NCBI RefSeq assembly: GCF_016107395.1 | Contig: NZ_JAAIKO010000023.1 | Span: 52,369 to 116,368 of the forward strand | Length of the DNA: 64,000 bases | Reading direction: 5' to 3' | Origin: Streptomyces fildesensis | GTDB lineage: Bacteria; Actinomycetota; Actinomycetes; Streptomycetales; Streptomycetaceae | In this document: positions 16,211 to 24,294 of the stretch, in pieces | How the letters are laid out: each line of letters opens with the position of its first letter | Numbering within the stretch: the first letter of the stretch is position 1 | The notes under the pieces: generated by a model | The model's database searches: none | What the model saw: the letters and a program-made list of their open reading frames with translations, nothing else | Told to the model about the DNA's origin: nothing | Made by a program: the position numbers and the translations under genes

Positions 16211-16921
16211 TCAGGCCATCGAGGGCTGCTGGTCCTGCTGGATCTGCTGGTTGTGCTGGGCCGTGGCGAGGTCGAGGCGGCTGGGGTGCGCTGTGGCACA
16301 CGGGGCGGTTCCGCGTGCTTTACCGTCGGGGCCGGTCCGCCGGCGGCGGCACGGCTCGTCGATCGGGGCCAGGCACCAGTCGCAGCGCACCGCCAGGGCG
16401 TCGGGACGGCCCTGGGCGACGGCGGCCTCGCGAGCTGCGCGGGCGGGCCGGTAGCGTGCGAGGGCTGCCCGGGGGGCGGGCGGTATGCAGGAGCCGACCT
16501 CGCGCAGCCGTGCTTCCAGTTCCGGATCGCGCTGCCCGCTGGTGATGGCCCGGTACTGCGCGGGCTGCGCGCAGCCGGTGGCCACCGCGTGCCGGGCGCG
16601 GAGGAGGGCGGCGGTCCAGGCGGCCTGGTCGTCCGGGTCGACGGCCGGGGTGGGGTCGGTGTGGCGTCCCAGGCGGTCGCGCCGGTAGCTCTCCCACGGG
16701 CGGCCGATGTCGGCGGCCACGATCGGGTAGGGCGAGATGCGGATGTGGTTGCGGGCGGCGGTCCGGGCGTCCCAGCCGTGCGGTGTGGCCATCGGCACGT
16801 CGCCGAGCAGCTCGTGCCACTGGGCGAGCTGGTCGCGGGCCTCGCCGGGGTCGGGGCGGCTGGTGCGGGGGTCGAGTCGGCCGATGTAGGCCAGCAGGGC
16901 GGCGAGTTCGCGGCGGTCCAT
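16211..16921 (-). CDS. Hypothetical protein with C-terminal zinc-finger-like motif
   Basis: A 236-aa soluble protein. The N-terminal 170 residues are helical with many Asp/Arg residues (LAALLAYIGRLDPRT, WTAALLRARHAVATG). The C-terminus has CDWC, then C and C-x-x-x-H spaced as CDWCLAPIDEPCRRRRTG and APCATAHPSR. That resembles the short zinc finger seen in phage and plasmid proteins, so nucleic-acid binding is plausible. It begins two bases after the Rep-like gene ends, so the two are probably co-transcribed. Confidence 0.65.
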   Translation of the reverse strand: MDRRELAALLAYIGRLDPRTSRPDPGEARDQLAQWHELLGDVPMATPHGWDARTAARNHIRISPYPIVAADIGRPWESYRRDRLGRHTDPTPAVDPDDQAAWTAALLRARHAVATGCAQPAQYRAITSGQRDPELEARLREVGSCIPPAPRAALARYRPARAAREAAVAQGRPDALAVRCDWCLAPIDEPCRRRRTGPDGKARGTAPCATAHPSRLDLATAQHNQQIQQDQQPSMA

Positions 16922-16923
16922 GG

Positions 16924-17832
16924 TCAGCCCTCCGTTCCGGTCGGCTCGTCGGCGAGGGCGGCCAGCAGCGCTGCGGTGTGGGCCTCAGCGCGGGTCATCC
17001 CGCCCGGCTGTGCGGGGCCCTTGCCGGGCAGGGCGTGGAGGTTCGGGCGGCCTGGGGGGTGTTCGCGGGCGACCCAGGAGCGCCAGTCGGCAGCCCACAC
17101 TCCCGCCGACTTCACGCCTCGGTCGGCGCGGTGGGCCCGCCACTTCGCGTCGGCTGCCTGCAGGCCCTGTTCGCCGAGGCGGTCGAGGTGCCCTTGCTGG
17201 CGGGCCCAGGTGTGGGTTTCTGGGTCGACCTTCCACTCCCTGGCCGAGGTGACGGTGCCAGCCCTACTGCTGTACCTACGGTTCACCTTCGGTTCACTAC
17301 GGTTCTGGGGTACGGAATCCGTACCCTCGGGGGTGCGGATTCCGTACCGTCGAGGGGTCGGATTCCGTCGCGAGGGGTCGGATTTCGCACCGGTCGGATT
17401 CCGTTGCGAGGGGTCGGATTCCGTACCCTTGACGGGCCAGATCCCGTACCGCTGGAGCTTCTCCGGCACCAGCTTGGGCACCGGGTCCGTGGCGCAGGAC
17501 TCGACCTGGTCGACGCGCACGTTCGGCTCTTCCTTCCTGAGCACGGCGAGCTTGGCCAGGAAGGCGGCGGCGCGTGGCAGGCGGTAGACCGTGGCCCGCT
17601 GCGGGCCCTGGTAGTCGGCGAGCAGCTTCAGCTCGTCGCCGTCCGTGAGGGCTTTCAGCGCCGCACGCACTGCGGTCCGCGAGGCGTTCGTGCGCTCGAC
17701 CAGGCTGCCCAGGGAGGCCCAGGCCACGCCCTGCTCGTCGGGGACCCGGTCGGCGATCGACAGCAGGACCAGGCGTGCGACCCCCCGGCTGGAGCTGTGC
17801 TCCCATACCCATTCGCGGGCGTCGGCGCTCAT
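16924..17832 (-). CDS. Winged-helix protein, probable plasmid replication initiator
   Basis: A 302-aa DNA-binding protein. Residues 1-95 form a helix-turn-helix/winged domain of the plasmid replication type: REWVWEHSSSRGVARLVLLSIADR, read in pieces, then WASLGSLVERTNASRTAVRAALKAL. Residues about 125-195 are disordered and encoded by short DNA repeats. Residues about 200-302 contain REWKVDPETHTWARQQGHL and a helical end. In Streptomyces linear plasmids, iterons are known to lie inside or next to rep genes, which fits the repeats at 17279-17450. The first gene of a long minus-strand block, it starts at an ATG overlapping a 48-aa ORF. It could instead be only a regulator. Confidence 0.6.
   Translation of the reverse strand: MSADAREWVWEHSSSRGVARLVLLSIADRVPDEQGVAWASLGSLVERTNASRTAVRAALKALTDGDELKLLADYQGPQRATVYRLPRAAAFLAKLAVLRKEEPNVRVDQVESCATDPVPKLVPEKLQRYGIWPVKGTESDPSQRNPTGAKSDPSRRNPTPRRYGIRTPEGTDSVPQNRSEPKVNRRYSSRAGTVTSAREWKVDPETHTWARQQGHLDRLGEQGLQAADAKWRAHRADRGVKSAGVWAADWRSWVAREHPPGRPNLHALPGKGPAQPGGMTRAEAHTAALLAALADEPTGTEG
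17279..17450. repeat. Iteron-like repeat array inside the Rep-like gene
   Basis: The 9-mer GGATTCCGT occurs at 17337, 17360, 17396 and 17416, with a variant GGATTTCGC at 17380. Most copies have GGTC or GGTGC in front. An inverted copy sits in a perfect palindrome at 17309-17325 (GGTACGGA, central A, TCCGTACC), and a degenerate copy at 17442. Beside it CGGTTC recurs at 17279, 17290 and 17300, about one helical turn apart. Such clustering suggests binding sites for the encoded protein, and so a candidate replication origin or autoregulatory site. Confidence 0.7.
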
Positions 17833-17975
17833 CGGCCACTCCCGTTGCCGGAGCGGAGCGGACGGCCTGGACGGGGCGCGGTGTTGTTCTCCGGACCGGG
17901 GCGGTACAGGGCCGAGGTCGGGCTGGTTGCCGTGCAGGCCCGTCGGGTGGGCCTTTTACGCAGGGCGGGAGGCAT
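17829..17975 (-). CDS. Short ORF coupled to the Rep-like gene
   Basis: A 48-aa basic ORF beginning MPPALRKRPTRRACTA, with AAGGGG about nine bases before its ATG. Its TGA overlaps the ATG of the Rep-like gene. The peptide is Arg/Pro-rich without recognisable motif. Its main role could be to set translation of the downstream gene as a leader ORF. Alternatively it is a real small protein. Confidence 0.4.
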   Translation of the reverse strand: MPPALRKRPTRRACTATSPTSALYRPGPENNTAPRPGRPLRSGNGSGR

Positions 17976-18335
17976 GCAAGAATCCCCTTTGCAGTGATGC
18001 CACGCTGAGACGCCCCTGGAAGGGATCAGCGTGGTGATGGTGGGCAATCTCCGCCCTTGCCGGGGCGGGTCTATGCCGTGAAGCGCTCGGCGTCCGGGAG
18101 TTGTCGCTCTCGGGCGCCGCCGCTGTTTCTCGACCTATGCGGTCCGGTCCGTGTGCCGCTCACTCCTCGCAGTCGCAGCCGGGCAGGTTGCCCGGGGGAC
18201 GACGAACATACGCACGGAGCTGTGTCAAGGTCTAGAGTTGGTTCTCAAACTCTGTACTAGTTGCAGAAAGTGACGGAGCGACCCTCTGGGCTGCTGCCCA
18301 GAGGCGCTGGCTCTCACGGACTGTGATCTGTCCCC
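17976..18335. promoter_or_regulatory. Divergent intergenic region with two hairpins
   Basis: This stretch lies between the minus-strand transfer/replication block and the plus-strand XRE remnant, so it should hold the promoter of the block. It contains a 9-bp inverted repeat CCACGCTGA/TCAGCGTGG (18000-18008 and 18026-18034) and a second 9-bp hairpin CCTCTGGGC/GCCCAGAGG with a 4-base loop (18284-18305). No clear -10/-35 pair is identifiable by eye. Confidence 0.45.
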
Positions 18336-19105
18336 ATGGCTGTGCGGGCAGTCGCCGGGCACGCTTGGGGGCAGCGGCCGGCGATTGCTGCGGGACTGGG
18401 CCGGCCCTTGGACGAGGTCTTTCCGCGTACGGGTGATCCGGATCTGTTGGATCTGCGCTGCGATGCGGGGCTCACCCAGGTGGAGGCCGCTGCCCTGCTC
18501 GAGACCAGCCATGTTCCGGTGAGCAACGCGGAACGGGGCCGCCGGCGGCTCGATCCCCGCTACGTGCCGCTCCTCGCGGAGGCGTACCTCGTCACCGAGA
18601 AGGATCTTCTGGTGGCGCAGGACCGTAGCTTCGGCATCACGCCCACCGCCGCGTCGGCCGGGCCCGCGATGCCCGAGAACCTGGCCGGCAGGGTTACCTT
18701 CCTTCTCGGCAGCCGCTTCGCGGCCGGCGCGTTTCCCGGCGATGCCGAGAGCATCGGCCGTATGAACGCCGGCGCCGGGCGACAGCTTCTGAGCGCCGCC
18801 GAGTTCGGCGCCCCGCGCTCGGGGGGAGCGAGCTTGCCGACCTCCTGGGCGGCGCGGCCGACAGGGTGGTGTTCCTGGACGGGCTGGCGGAGGTCCTGGG
18901 TGTCTCGCCCATGGTCTTCCAACCCGACGACGTGGTGGCGCGCCAGGTCGTGGAAGGCATCCAGCGCCTGGCGGCCAGCGGTCAGGGCTTCACGATGGCG
19001 GCCCGCGGCGCTGAGGAGATGGGCGTCTCGCCGCAGATGCTGGCCGCTCTTGCGGCGGTGTTGGAGCAGGCGGAACGCGATCGGCCCGGCGCGCAGTCCA
19101 CCTGA
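18336..19105 (+). pseudogene. XRE-family regulator, frameshifted and probably 5' truncated
   Basis: The frame from 18336 encodes a Cro/C1-type helix-turn-helix (LLDLRCDAGLTQVEAAALLETS, read in pieces, then VSNAERGRRRLDP) and a C-terminal regulatory part up to SAAEFGAPRSGG. At a run of six G (18821-18826) the coding frame is lost. It continues in another frame as ELADLLGGAADRVVFLDGL and on to a TGA at 19105. One additional G would restore a single product. Homologous Streptomyces regulators carry a second HTH before the segment GRPLDEVFPR, and that half is absent here. It is either a decayed gene or a homopolymer sequencing error plus a 5' deletion. Confidence 0.65.
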
Positions 19106-19109
19106 CACC

Positions 19110-19310
19110 TCACAGCCACAGGCTGGCTGTTGCCATGCCCAACCCCGCGCCTGCCAGAGCCTGGGCCACCGTGTGGTACGACAACGCGACTGGCGTCCAG
19201 CAGACAGCCATCACCACGCCGTAGGCGAGAATCCACCAGGGCGTGCGCACCACGGCGAGCATGGTCACCACGGCGCTGGCGACGGCAGCGTCCACGCCGA
19301 TCTTCCACAA
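19110..19310 (-). CDS. Small membrane protein resembling the end of a PAP2 phosphatase
   Basis: A 66-aa hydrophobic ORF with two or three membrane segments (AAVASAVVTMLAVV, WWILAYGVVMAVCW, AGAGLGMATASLWL). The motif YHTVAQALAGAGLG resembles the last conserved histidine segment of PAP2-type phosphatases (xHTxxQVxAGxxLG), so it could be the 3' remnant of such a gene. It converges on the frameshifted XRE gene. It is too short to be an active enzyme. Confidence 0.4.
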   Translation of the reverse strand: MWKIGVDAAVASAVVTMLAVVRTPWWILAYGVVMAVCWTPVALSYHTVAQALAGAGLGMATASLWL

Positions 19311-19821
19311 TGATCTTCAAAGCGCCTTCTCTCGTGTCACATGCTGCAACGGCCCGTGAACCGACTGGCCGCGACGCACACCAAACCCGGTCGGGCGGCA
19401 CCGCGCTGACCCTGCGAGGCCAATATGCACGGCCATCTCCCCTTCCTGTCACCCCGGTTCCTTGCGGCCCCGTTGTGTGGACGGATAGATCTTGGGCTTG
19501 GTTTAGATCTCTCGTCAATGCACCCGAAAGATCACGGCAAAGTGACGAAGGCTTGTGCGCGCGCAAGTCGGAAAGGCTCCGCTGAGCCCAACTCTCCAAC
19601 GTAAAAACGGACTTCGCGAACCCGGCGCAATGCGGCTACGCGGGGCTCTCAGCGTTCAGAAAGGACAAGTCGGTGCAAAAATTGGTGACCGGCAATCTTC
19701 TGCCGGTCACCTGGCACCCACGCTCGGGAACCGGAAATTTTCTGCCGGTCGCGCAGTCCGTCCATCGATCTGGAACGTGATGCAGCCAACAGCAACTATC
19801 CGGCATTGACGGAGAGGCCAC
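19311..19821. other. 511-base stretch, lower GC, no convincing gene, probable operator
   Basis: No frame here has a ribosome site with protein-like composition. The right half is unusually A/T-rich for this window. It contains a perfect 11-bp inverted repeat at 19684-19711 (GGTGACCGGCA, six bases, TGCCGGTCACC). TTCTGCCGGTC recurs near 19740. These could be operators for the XRE-type gene that follows. A perfect TATAAT occurs at 19837-19842, but its nearest TTGACG is 25 bases away, so a promoter there is doubtful. Confidence 0.45.
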
Positions 19822-20724
19822 ATGATTTGGTCCGGATATAATCTCGCCGGATCAGCAAAAATGCAGACGAAGGTTTCGATGAAAGGTGTGTACAGGGTCA
19901 TGAAGGATTCCGGCGATGAAGGAAGAACTGCCGGGCTCGGCGCCCTGCTGCGCGCCTTCCGGGCCGCCGCCACCGCCGCGCTCGGCCGCCCGGTCCTTCA
20001 GCGAGACGTTGCCGGCGCCCTGGGCAGGAGCGAGCGCTGGTACCGGGACCTGGAGGGCGGAGCGATCACCCGGACCCTCACCCGCCGAGAAGTCGACACC
20101 ATCGGCACGTTGCTCGGCCTCGACCGCGTCCAGCGGCGTGCGCTGTTCCTCGTCAGCAATGGAGGTGGCCACTCCGACCCAGAGGCCCTGGAACCACCGC
20201 GTGTCAGCGACGAACGGCGCCTCCTGCTGGACCAGCAGCTCTTCCCCGCCTACATCGTCGATGCTGCGTGGAACGTACTCGGTGTCAATGCGCCGATGGC
20301 CGCGCTGTTCCCGTGGTCAACCGTGCCCGGCGCCAACCTCATGCGGTGGCTGCTCCTCAGCGCTGAGTCGCGGGACCAGCACCTGAACTGGGAGGCCGAC
20401 GCGGAGGTGTGTGTCCGCATGCTTCGCGACGCGGCCATCGACCGTCCCCTCGACCCAGACCTCCAGCAGCTCATCAGCGACACCCGTGAAAACCCCGACG
20501 TACGCGACCTGTGGAACCGCGGCGCATCCGAATTCGCCGACCATTATGACGGCCACGTACTCCAGATGGCGCTCCCGTTTTTCGACGGTCAGGTGACTGA
20601 ATTGGTCACCCACGTGCTGCATCCCGCCGGCCTTCCGGGTTGCCGCATGACGATCTTGGCTCCGCGGGCAAGCCGTGAGCCAGAGTGCGAGCAGCCCGTT
20701 CGCGAGCGCAGTTGCAGATCGTGA
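19822..20724 (+). CDS. XRE-family regulator with MmyB-like ligand domain
   Basis: Up to 300 aa. Residues about 38-95 are a helix-turn-helix (LGALLRAFRAAATAALGRPVLQRD in pieces, then LGRSERWYRDLEGG). The rest matches the MmyB-type PAS-like ligand-binding domain (LLLDQQLFPAYIVDAAWNVL, NAPMAALFPW, and DHYDGHVLQMALPFFDGQV near the end). Such proteins usually regulate a neighbouring gene, with a fatty-acid-like ligand. Start choice is open: ATG 19822 has GGAG upstream, ATG 19879 has GAAGG, and ATG 19900 gives the family's usual N-terminus. The 3' end overlaps a minus-strand ORF. Confidence 0.75.
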   Translation: MIWSGYNLAGSAKMQTKVSMKGVYRVMKDSGDEGRTAGLGALLRAFRAAATAALGRPVLQRDVAGALGRSERWYRDLEGGAITRTLTRREVDTIGTLLGLDRVQRRALFLVSNGGGHSDPEALEPPRVSDERRLLLDQQLFPAYIVDAAWNVLGVNAPMAALFPWSTVPGANLMRWLLLSAESRDQHLNWEADAEVCVRMLRDAAIDRPLDPDLQQLISDTRENPDVRDLWNRGASEFADHYDGHVLQMALPFFDGQVTELVTHVLHPAGLPGCRMTILAPRASREPECEQPVRERSCRS

Positions 20725-21059
20725 TCTTGTCCGAGGGCTGCCCGGGCCGCCCTCGCCGCCACGATGCTGCGGCCCGCGTCGCGGGCCTCTATCCCGTTGA
20801 CCCACCTGCCGGATCTTGCGGCTGAACGCACACCGCTCATCCAGTCCTCCCAGGCAGCGGGATCCTTCGTCCGGCCGTCTGACTGAATGCTGAAGTCTCC
20901 CATGAGCATGAGAAGGTCGTCACCGGCGCGCTTCGCGAGCTGCCACACGAATCGTGACATGGCCATAAAGGCTTCGCGTTCGTTCAGCTCGTAGGGCCAC
21001 GACGCTCTCCGTCCCTGTGCTGGGCCTCGCCCGCCAGGGTCGCGAGCGGCGGCTTGCAC
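20589..21059 (-). CDS. Hypothetical protein, possibly decayed at its 3' end
   Basis: The central part (about residues 22-80) reads like a genuine small domain: YELNEREAFMAMSRFVWQL, then DDLLMLMGDFSI and DPAAWEDWMSGVRSA. I know this pattern (EAF, helix, DPAxWxDW) from short uncharacterised Streptomyces proteins of about 80-100 aa. After that the frame becomes Arg/Ala-rich and overlaps the 3' end of the convergent XRE gene, so the natural C-terminus may have been lost. ATG 20966 is an alternative start. Confidence 0.4.
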   Translation of the reverse strand: MQAAARDPGGRGPAQGRRASWPYELNEREAFMAMSRFVWQLAKRAGDDLLMLMGDFSIQSDGRTKDPAAWEDWMSGVRSAARSGRWVNGIEARDAGRSIVAARAARAALGQDHDLQLRSRTGCSHSGSRLARGAKIVMRQPGRPAGCSTWVTNSVT

Positions 21060-21407
21060 GTCGGCCTGGGAAGGTACGGCCAGGGAAGATCACTCGTGGT
21101 TCGTAAAGACGGCGCAGACGCTGGACGAGAGCAGCTTGCGGGCCGCCCCGCGGGCACGCGTAGTGGGTCAGTTCCCCTAGGTCGGAACCCGGCTGTCGGG
21201 CCTGTCCACTGGGAGTGGGGCCTGCGTCCAACCTGCCGCGCAAGAACCGCTGGACCATTCGCCGGATAGGCCGAGGACGCTCCTGTCTACGGGACGAAGC
21301 CTTCTGGCGCGTGCCTAACCTTCAGGGTTGCTGCAGGCGCCGCCCCGCCCCCAGCACGTGGGCAGCATCACTCTCCGGAAGGGAGAAGAAGATAATAGAA
21401 TGTACCA
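21060..21407. other. 348-base stretch with no supported gene
   Basis: Neither strand offers a frame with a motif or good initiation site. The last 40 bases are A-rich (GGGAGAAGAAGATAATAG) and serve as leader and ribosome site for the next gene. Confidence 0.4.
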
Positions 21408-21863
21408 ATGATCATGTATGACACACATAGTGGACCGGTCGTTCGCGCAGGTGACCCCGGACAAGGGGTCCACTTGCTGTTCTCCGCGCCGACTCGGCCG
21501 TACGGCAGCGACCCTGCGCTGGACATACCCATACAGGTTAAGGGTGCGTGGGTGGACGTCAGTGAGACGGTTCGGACACTCGACGGGGACCAGCTGACCG
21601 AGTTCTTCTCGTCGCTGGCCGACGAATCGAGCCCTTGGAACGAACCTCGGACGTGGCAGTCCAGTGAAGAAGGACTGAAAATCTCGGCGCAGCGTTCAGA
21701 CGGGCGCATCATCCTGACGTGGGGAATACGGGCGAAGGTCGCCGAGACCGAAAGTACCTGGTACTTCGAGACTGTCACCTCCCACCGGGGCGAGGGGGTA
21801 ATGCGGGAATTTTCCGAGGCATTTCAGGAACTTCTTTCTCGGAAATCCCAGGCAGTCGCCTGA
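21408..21863 (+). CDS. DUF6228-like protein
   Basis: A 151-aa soluble protein. The order of conserved pieces fits the DUF6228 family of actinobacteria: RPYGSDPALDIPIQVKG, then VRTLDGDQLTEFFSSLAD, then RTWQSSEEGLKISAQ, RIILTWGIR and a final GEGVMREFSEAFQELL helix. The function of that family is unknown. A/T content just upstream is unusual for the window, which may mark a promoter or recent insertion. ATG 21408 or ATG 21414 could be used. It stands alone. Confidence 0.6.
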   Translation: MIMYDTHSGPVVRAGDPGQGVHLLFSAPTRPYGSDPALDIPIQVKGAWVDVSETVRTLDGDQLTEFFSSLADESSPWNEPRTWQSSEEGLKISAQRSDGRIILTWGIRAKVAETESTWYFETVTSHRGEGVMREFSEAFQELLSRKSQAVA

Positions 21864-22026
21864 ACGAGCGTCGGCGGCCCCGCCGACTGTCCAACCCGAC
21901 GAGGCTTCCGTCCGGTTGATCGCCGCCCGTGCGGTGCGCGTCGGCCGGCCAGGGTTGGGGCACATCCGCGGCGTGGCGGAAGCCTGCTGTCTGGTCATCG
22001 TGTGCAGATTCAGGCGGCGCTCGGCG

Positions 22027-22290
22027 CTACCTGATGCGGTTGCGGATGACCCGAGTGACCAGGAGAACGCCCAGGCTGCCGAGGCCGAAACTTACCGGGG
22101 CGATCACCAGCACCCTCGGCGTGACCCCGGCGAGATAAGCCACTAGAAGACAGAACACCACGCCACACAGGCCGAGCACGGACCCGAACCCCACCCGGTG
22201 CGTGAACTGCCACCTGTTCTCCGCCATGCCGTTCAGTATCACAGGCTGCTGGTTCGCCAGTCCCGTGATCGTTGTGATCTCCTTCGCCAT
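22027..22290 (-). CDS. Small two-helix membrane protein
   Basis: An 87-aa protein with two hydrophobic segments (FGSVLGLCGVVFCLLVAYLAG and VLVIAPVSFGLGSLGVLLV) and a basic C-terminus (RVIRNRIR). The N-terminal 25 residues are polar. The first ATG is used; a GTG precedes it directly. No family is recognised. Such small membrane proteins often sit in defence or toxin loci, but nothing here shows a role. Confidence 0.55.
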   Translation of the reverse strand: MAKEITTITGLANQQPVILNGMAENRWQFTHRVGFGSVLGLCGVVFCLLVAYLAGVTPRVLVIAPVSFGLGSLGVLLVTRVIRNRIR

Positions 22291-22549
22291 CACCTAATAC
22301 CGGGCAGACGGCTGTGGTCACCTGCGCCACCTCCACCAAATACACCGTCGCGTCCGCCGAATCGGCCCAGCCACGCGCCTGTGCACGGCAGCGGAGCTGG
22401 TGGATCGCGTCATGCGCTCATTGTGCATCGGGTGCCAATGAACGGCTTCATGGCGTGACCCGCCGCGTCTCGGCCCTGAACACGCGTCGTCGGTCTGCGG
22501 GTTGGGTACGGTCCGACCGGCGGTCCGGGCTCGGCGGCGGAGGCGAATC

Positions 22550-24004
22550 ATGAAGAGTGCGCAGGTGGGGCTCGCGGCGTTCGAGACCAGAGCGGGCGAG
22601 GCCGCCAGGACCTTGCTGCACAACCAGGGGTACGACGGTGGGTGGGGCCTCACCCTGACCTCGGTGTCCTCGATCGTCAACACCAGCGAGGTCCTGCCGA
22701 TCCTGCGGGCCGCCGGCATCGCCGGACAGCCGGTCCGCCAGGGTCTCGACTTCCTGACCGGCGCCATCCCGGAGCACTCGCGGCCCCGGCCCAAAGGCGG
22801 TCGCGGTGAGCACACCCGGTTCATCGCCTTCGGCCTGGCCGGACTGCTGTCCCACCCTCATTTCTTCCACCACAACGGCGTCGCGGAGACCGCGGCCTGG
22901 TGCGTGCGCTGGCTGGAGGACCACCATGTCGACCACGGCTGGCCCGAAGTCCTCGGACTCGACGACACCTCGCTGCACCAGACCGCCCTGGTGGTGCACC
23001 GGCTCGCCGAGCTCAGAGATGCCCTCCACGACTTCGGCCCCGGACTCCTCTTACCCGGCGGGGTGGAGACCAACAGCCTGCTGGAGCGCGTCGAACCGCT
23101 GATCGACCACGGAGTGCATGGCCTGCTCTATCACCGGCGCCCCAGCGGGGCATGGGGGTGGCGTACATACATCGACACCGACCCGAGCCCGAGCAAGACC
23201 GCGCTGTGCCTGCTCGCGCTCTCAGCCGTCTGTGCCGGAACCGGGCCCGGCGGCGAGCCCGCGTACCGGGACGGCCCGCGGGAGACGGGTGGGGTGCACG
23301 GCCCGGTGCAGCGGAAGCAGCTGTCCGAGGTGGTCGTCGAGGCCGGCCAGTGGCTGCTGCGCAACCACCACCGGTGGGAGACGTTCGTCGAGGACGACAA
23401 GGACGTGCAGGGCACGGCCTGGGAACACATGGCGTACGCGCTGTGCGCCCAGGCCGCCATCCGGGCCGGCGCCAGCCCGCGCGATTCCCGGCTCGCCAAG
23501 GCGTGGAAGTTGATGAACGACCTGTGGGACCCGAAGGCCGGACTGTGGAACGAGCCGGGCGCCTCGGGCAAACGCGCCACCATCCGGGCCGCGTACTACA
23601 CGGTGTCGGCCTACGAGGAAGCGATGTGGCGTCTGGCCCGGATGAACCTTGCCGACACCACCTCCGAGGACGCGAGCCAGGCGTCGGCCGAGATGGTCAT
23701 CGCTCATGTCGCACTCGGTCCGGGCAGGACCGTCCTGGTCACAGCACGCGACAGCGAAGGAAGCGTGGCGTGTGAGCTGTCGGAGCGCCTGTTCGACGTG
23801 CTCAAGGTCGTGTACGACGCTCCCGAGACCGGGCTGTCGACCGAGCGGATCGCTGCGATGCTCTACGTCGCCCCGTCCTCGGTGCCCAAGTACGTTCAGC
23901 GCCTCAACCAGGCCGTCTGCACGGCCTTCGGCGGCGCCCCGGCCCGGCTCCTGCTGGCCGGCACGGTGGACGGGGCCAGCGGGTATCGCCTCGCGGGACG
24001 GTAG
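22550..24004 (+). CDS. Terpene-cyclase-like toroid fused to a winged helix
   Basis: A 484-aa protein with an ATG six bases after GGAGG. Residues 1-395 look like the alpha/alpha toroid of prenyltransferases and squalene/terpene cyclases: GYDGGWGL near residue 28, GLDDTSLHQTALVVHRL near 136, SGAWGWRTYIDTDPSPS near 205, then PKAGLWNEPG. The segment GLDDTS resembles the class II cyclase DxDDTS motif with the first Asp replaced, so activity is uncertain. Residues about 405-484 form a winged helix of the OmpR-output type (LFDVLKVVYDAPETGLST, then SVPKYVQRLNQAVCTAFGG). The combination suggests a ligand-sensing regulator rather than an enzyme. It is a single gene, followed by an IS remnant. Confidence 0.65.
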   Translation: MKSAQVGLAAFETRAGEAARTLLHNQGYDGGWGLTLTSVSSIVNTSEVLPILRAAGIAGQPVRQGLDFLTGAIPEHSRPRPKGGRGEHTRFIAFGLAGLLSHPHFFHHNGVAETAAWCVRWLEDHHVDHGWPEVLGLDDTSLHQTALVVHRLAELRDALHDFGPGLLLPGGVETNSLLERVEPLIDHGVHGLLYHRRPSGAWGWRTYIDTDPSPSKTALCLLALSAVCAGTGPGGEPAYRDGPRETGGVHGPVQRKQLSEVVVEAGQWLLRNHHRWETFVEDDKDVQGTAWEHMAYALCAQAAIRAGASPRDSRLAKAWKLMNDLWDPKAGLWNEPGASGKRATIRAAYYTVSAYEEAMWRLARMNLADTTSEDASQASAEMVIAHVALGPGRTVLVTARDSEGSVACELSERLFDVLKVVYDAPETGLSTERIAAMLYVAPSSVPKYVQRLNQAVCTAFGGAPARLLLAGTVDGASGYRLAGR

Positions 24005-24016
24005 GCCGCCGCCTAT

Positions 24017-24246
24017 AAGTCCCGGCGTCTGCTGTGGGAGCGCGGCATCAAGCCAGTCATCGCCCGCCGCGGAGTAGCTGCCGGATCCGGCCTCGGCGTC
24101 TACCGGTGGGCGGTGGAACGAACGCGTGGATCCATGGCTTCTGCCGCCTGTGTATCCGTCGGGAGGGCCGTGATGACGTCCACGAAGCGTTCCTCAAGTT
24201 CGCCTGCTGCACTAGCGTCTTCCGACGAGTCCGAGCTTTGTGCTAG
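24017..24246 (+). pseudogene. 3' remnant of an IS5-type transposase, frameshifted
   Basis: The plus strand encodes LLWERGIKPVIARRGV and GLGVYRWAVERT (24017-24124), then after a frameshift AWIHGFCRLCIRREGR, DDVHEAFLKFACC and RRVRALC followed by TAG at 24246. This is the C-terminal third of an IS5-family DDE transposase, including the RWxxERT segment with the catalytic glutamate. The rest of the element is missing, so it is an inert scar next to the cyclase-like gene. Confidence 0.8.
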
Positions 24247-24294
24247 CTCCTTTAAAGAGAGCGGGGGCACGTCGAGACGGAGTAGCTTGGTCCC

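Noticed and set aside
19806..19842. TTGACG...TATAAT as a housekeeping promoter
   Set aside because: The spacing is 25 bases rather than about 17, so only the -10-like box is noted.
22318..23029. Long minus-strand frames opposite the cyclase-like gene
   Set aside because: They are shadows of a high-GC gene: skewed Gly/Arg/Ala composition, no ribosome site, and a clear protein family on the plus strand.
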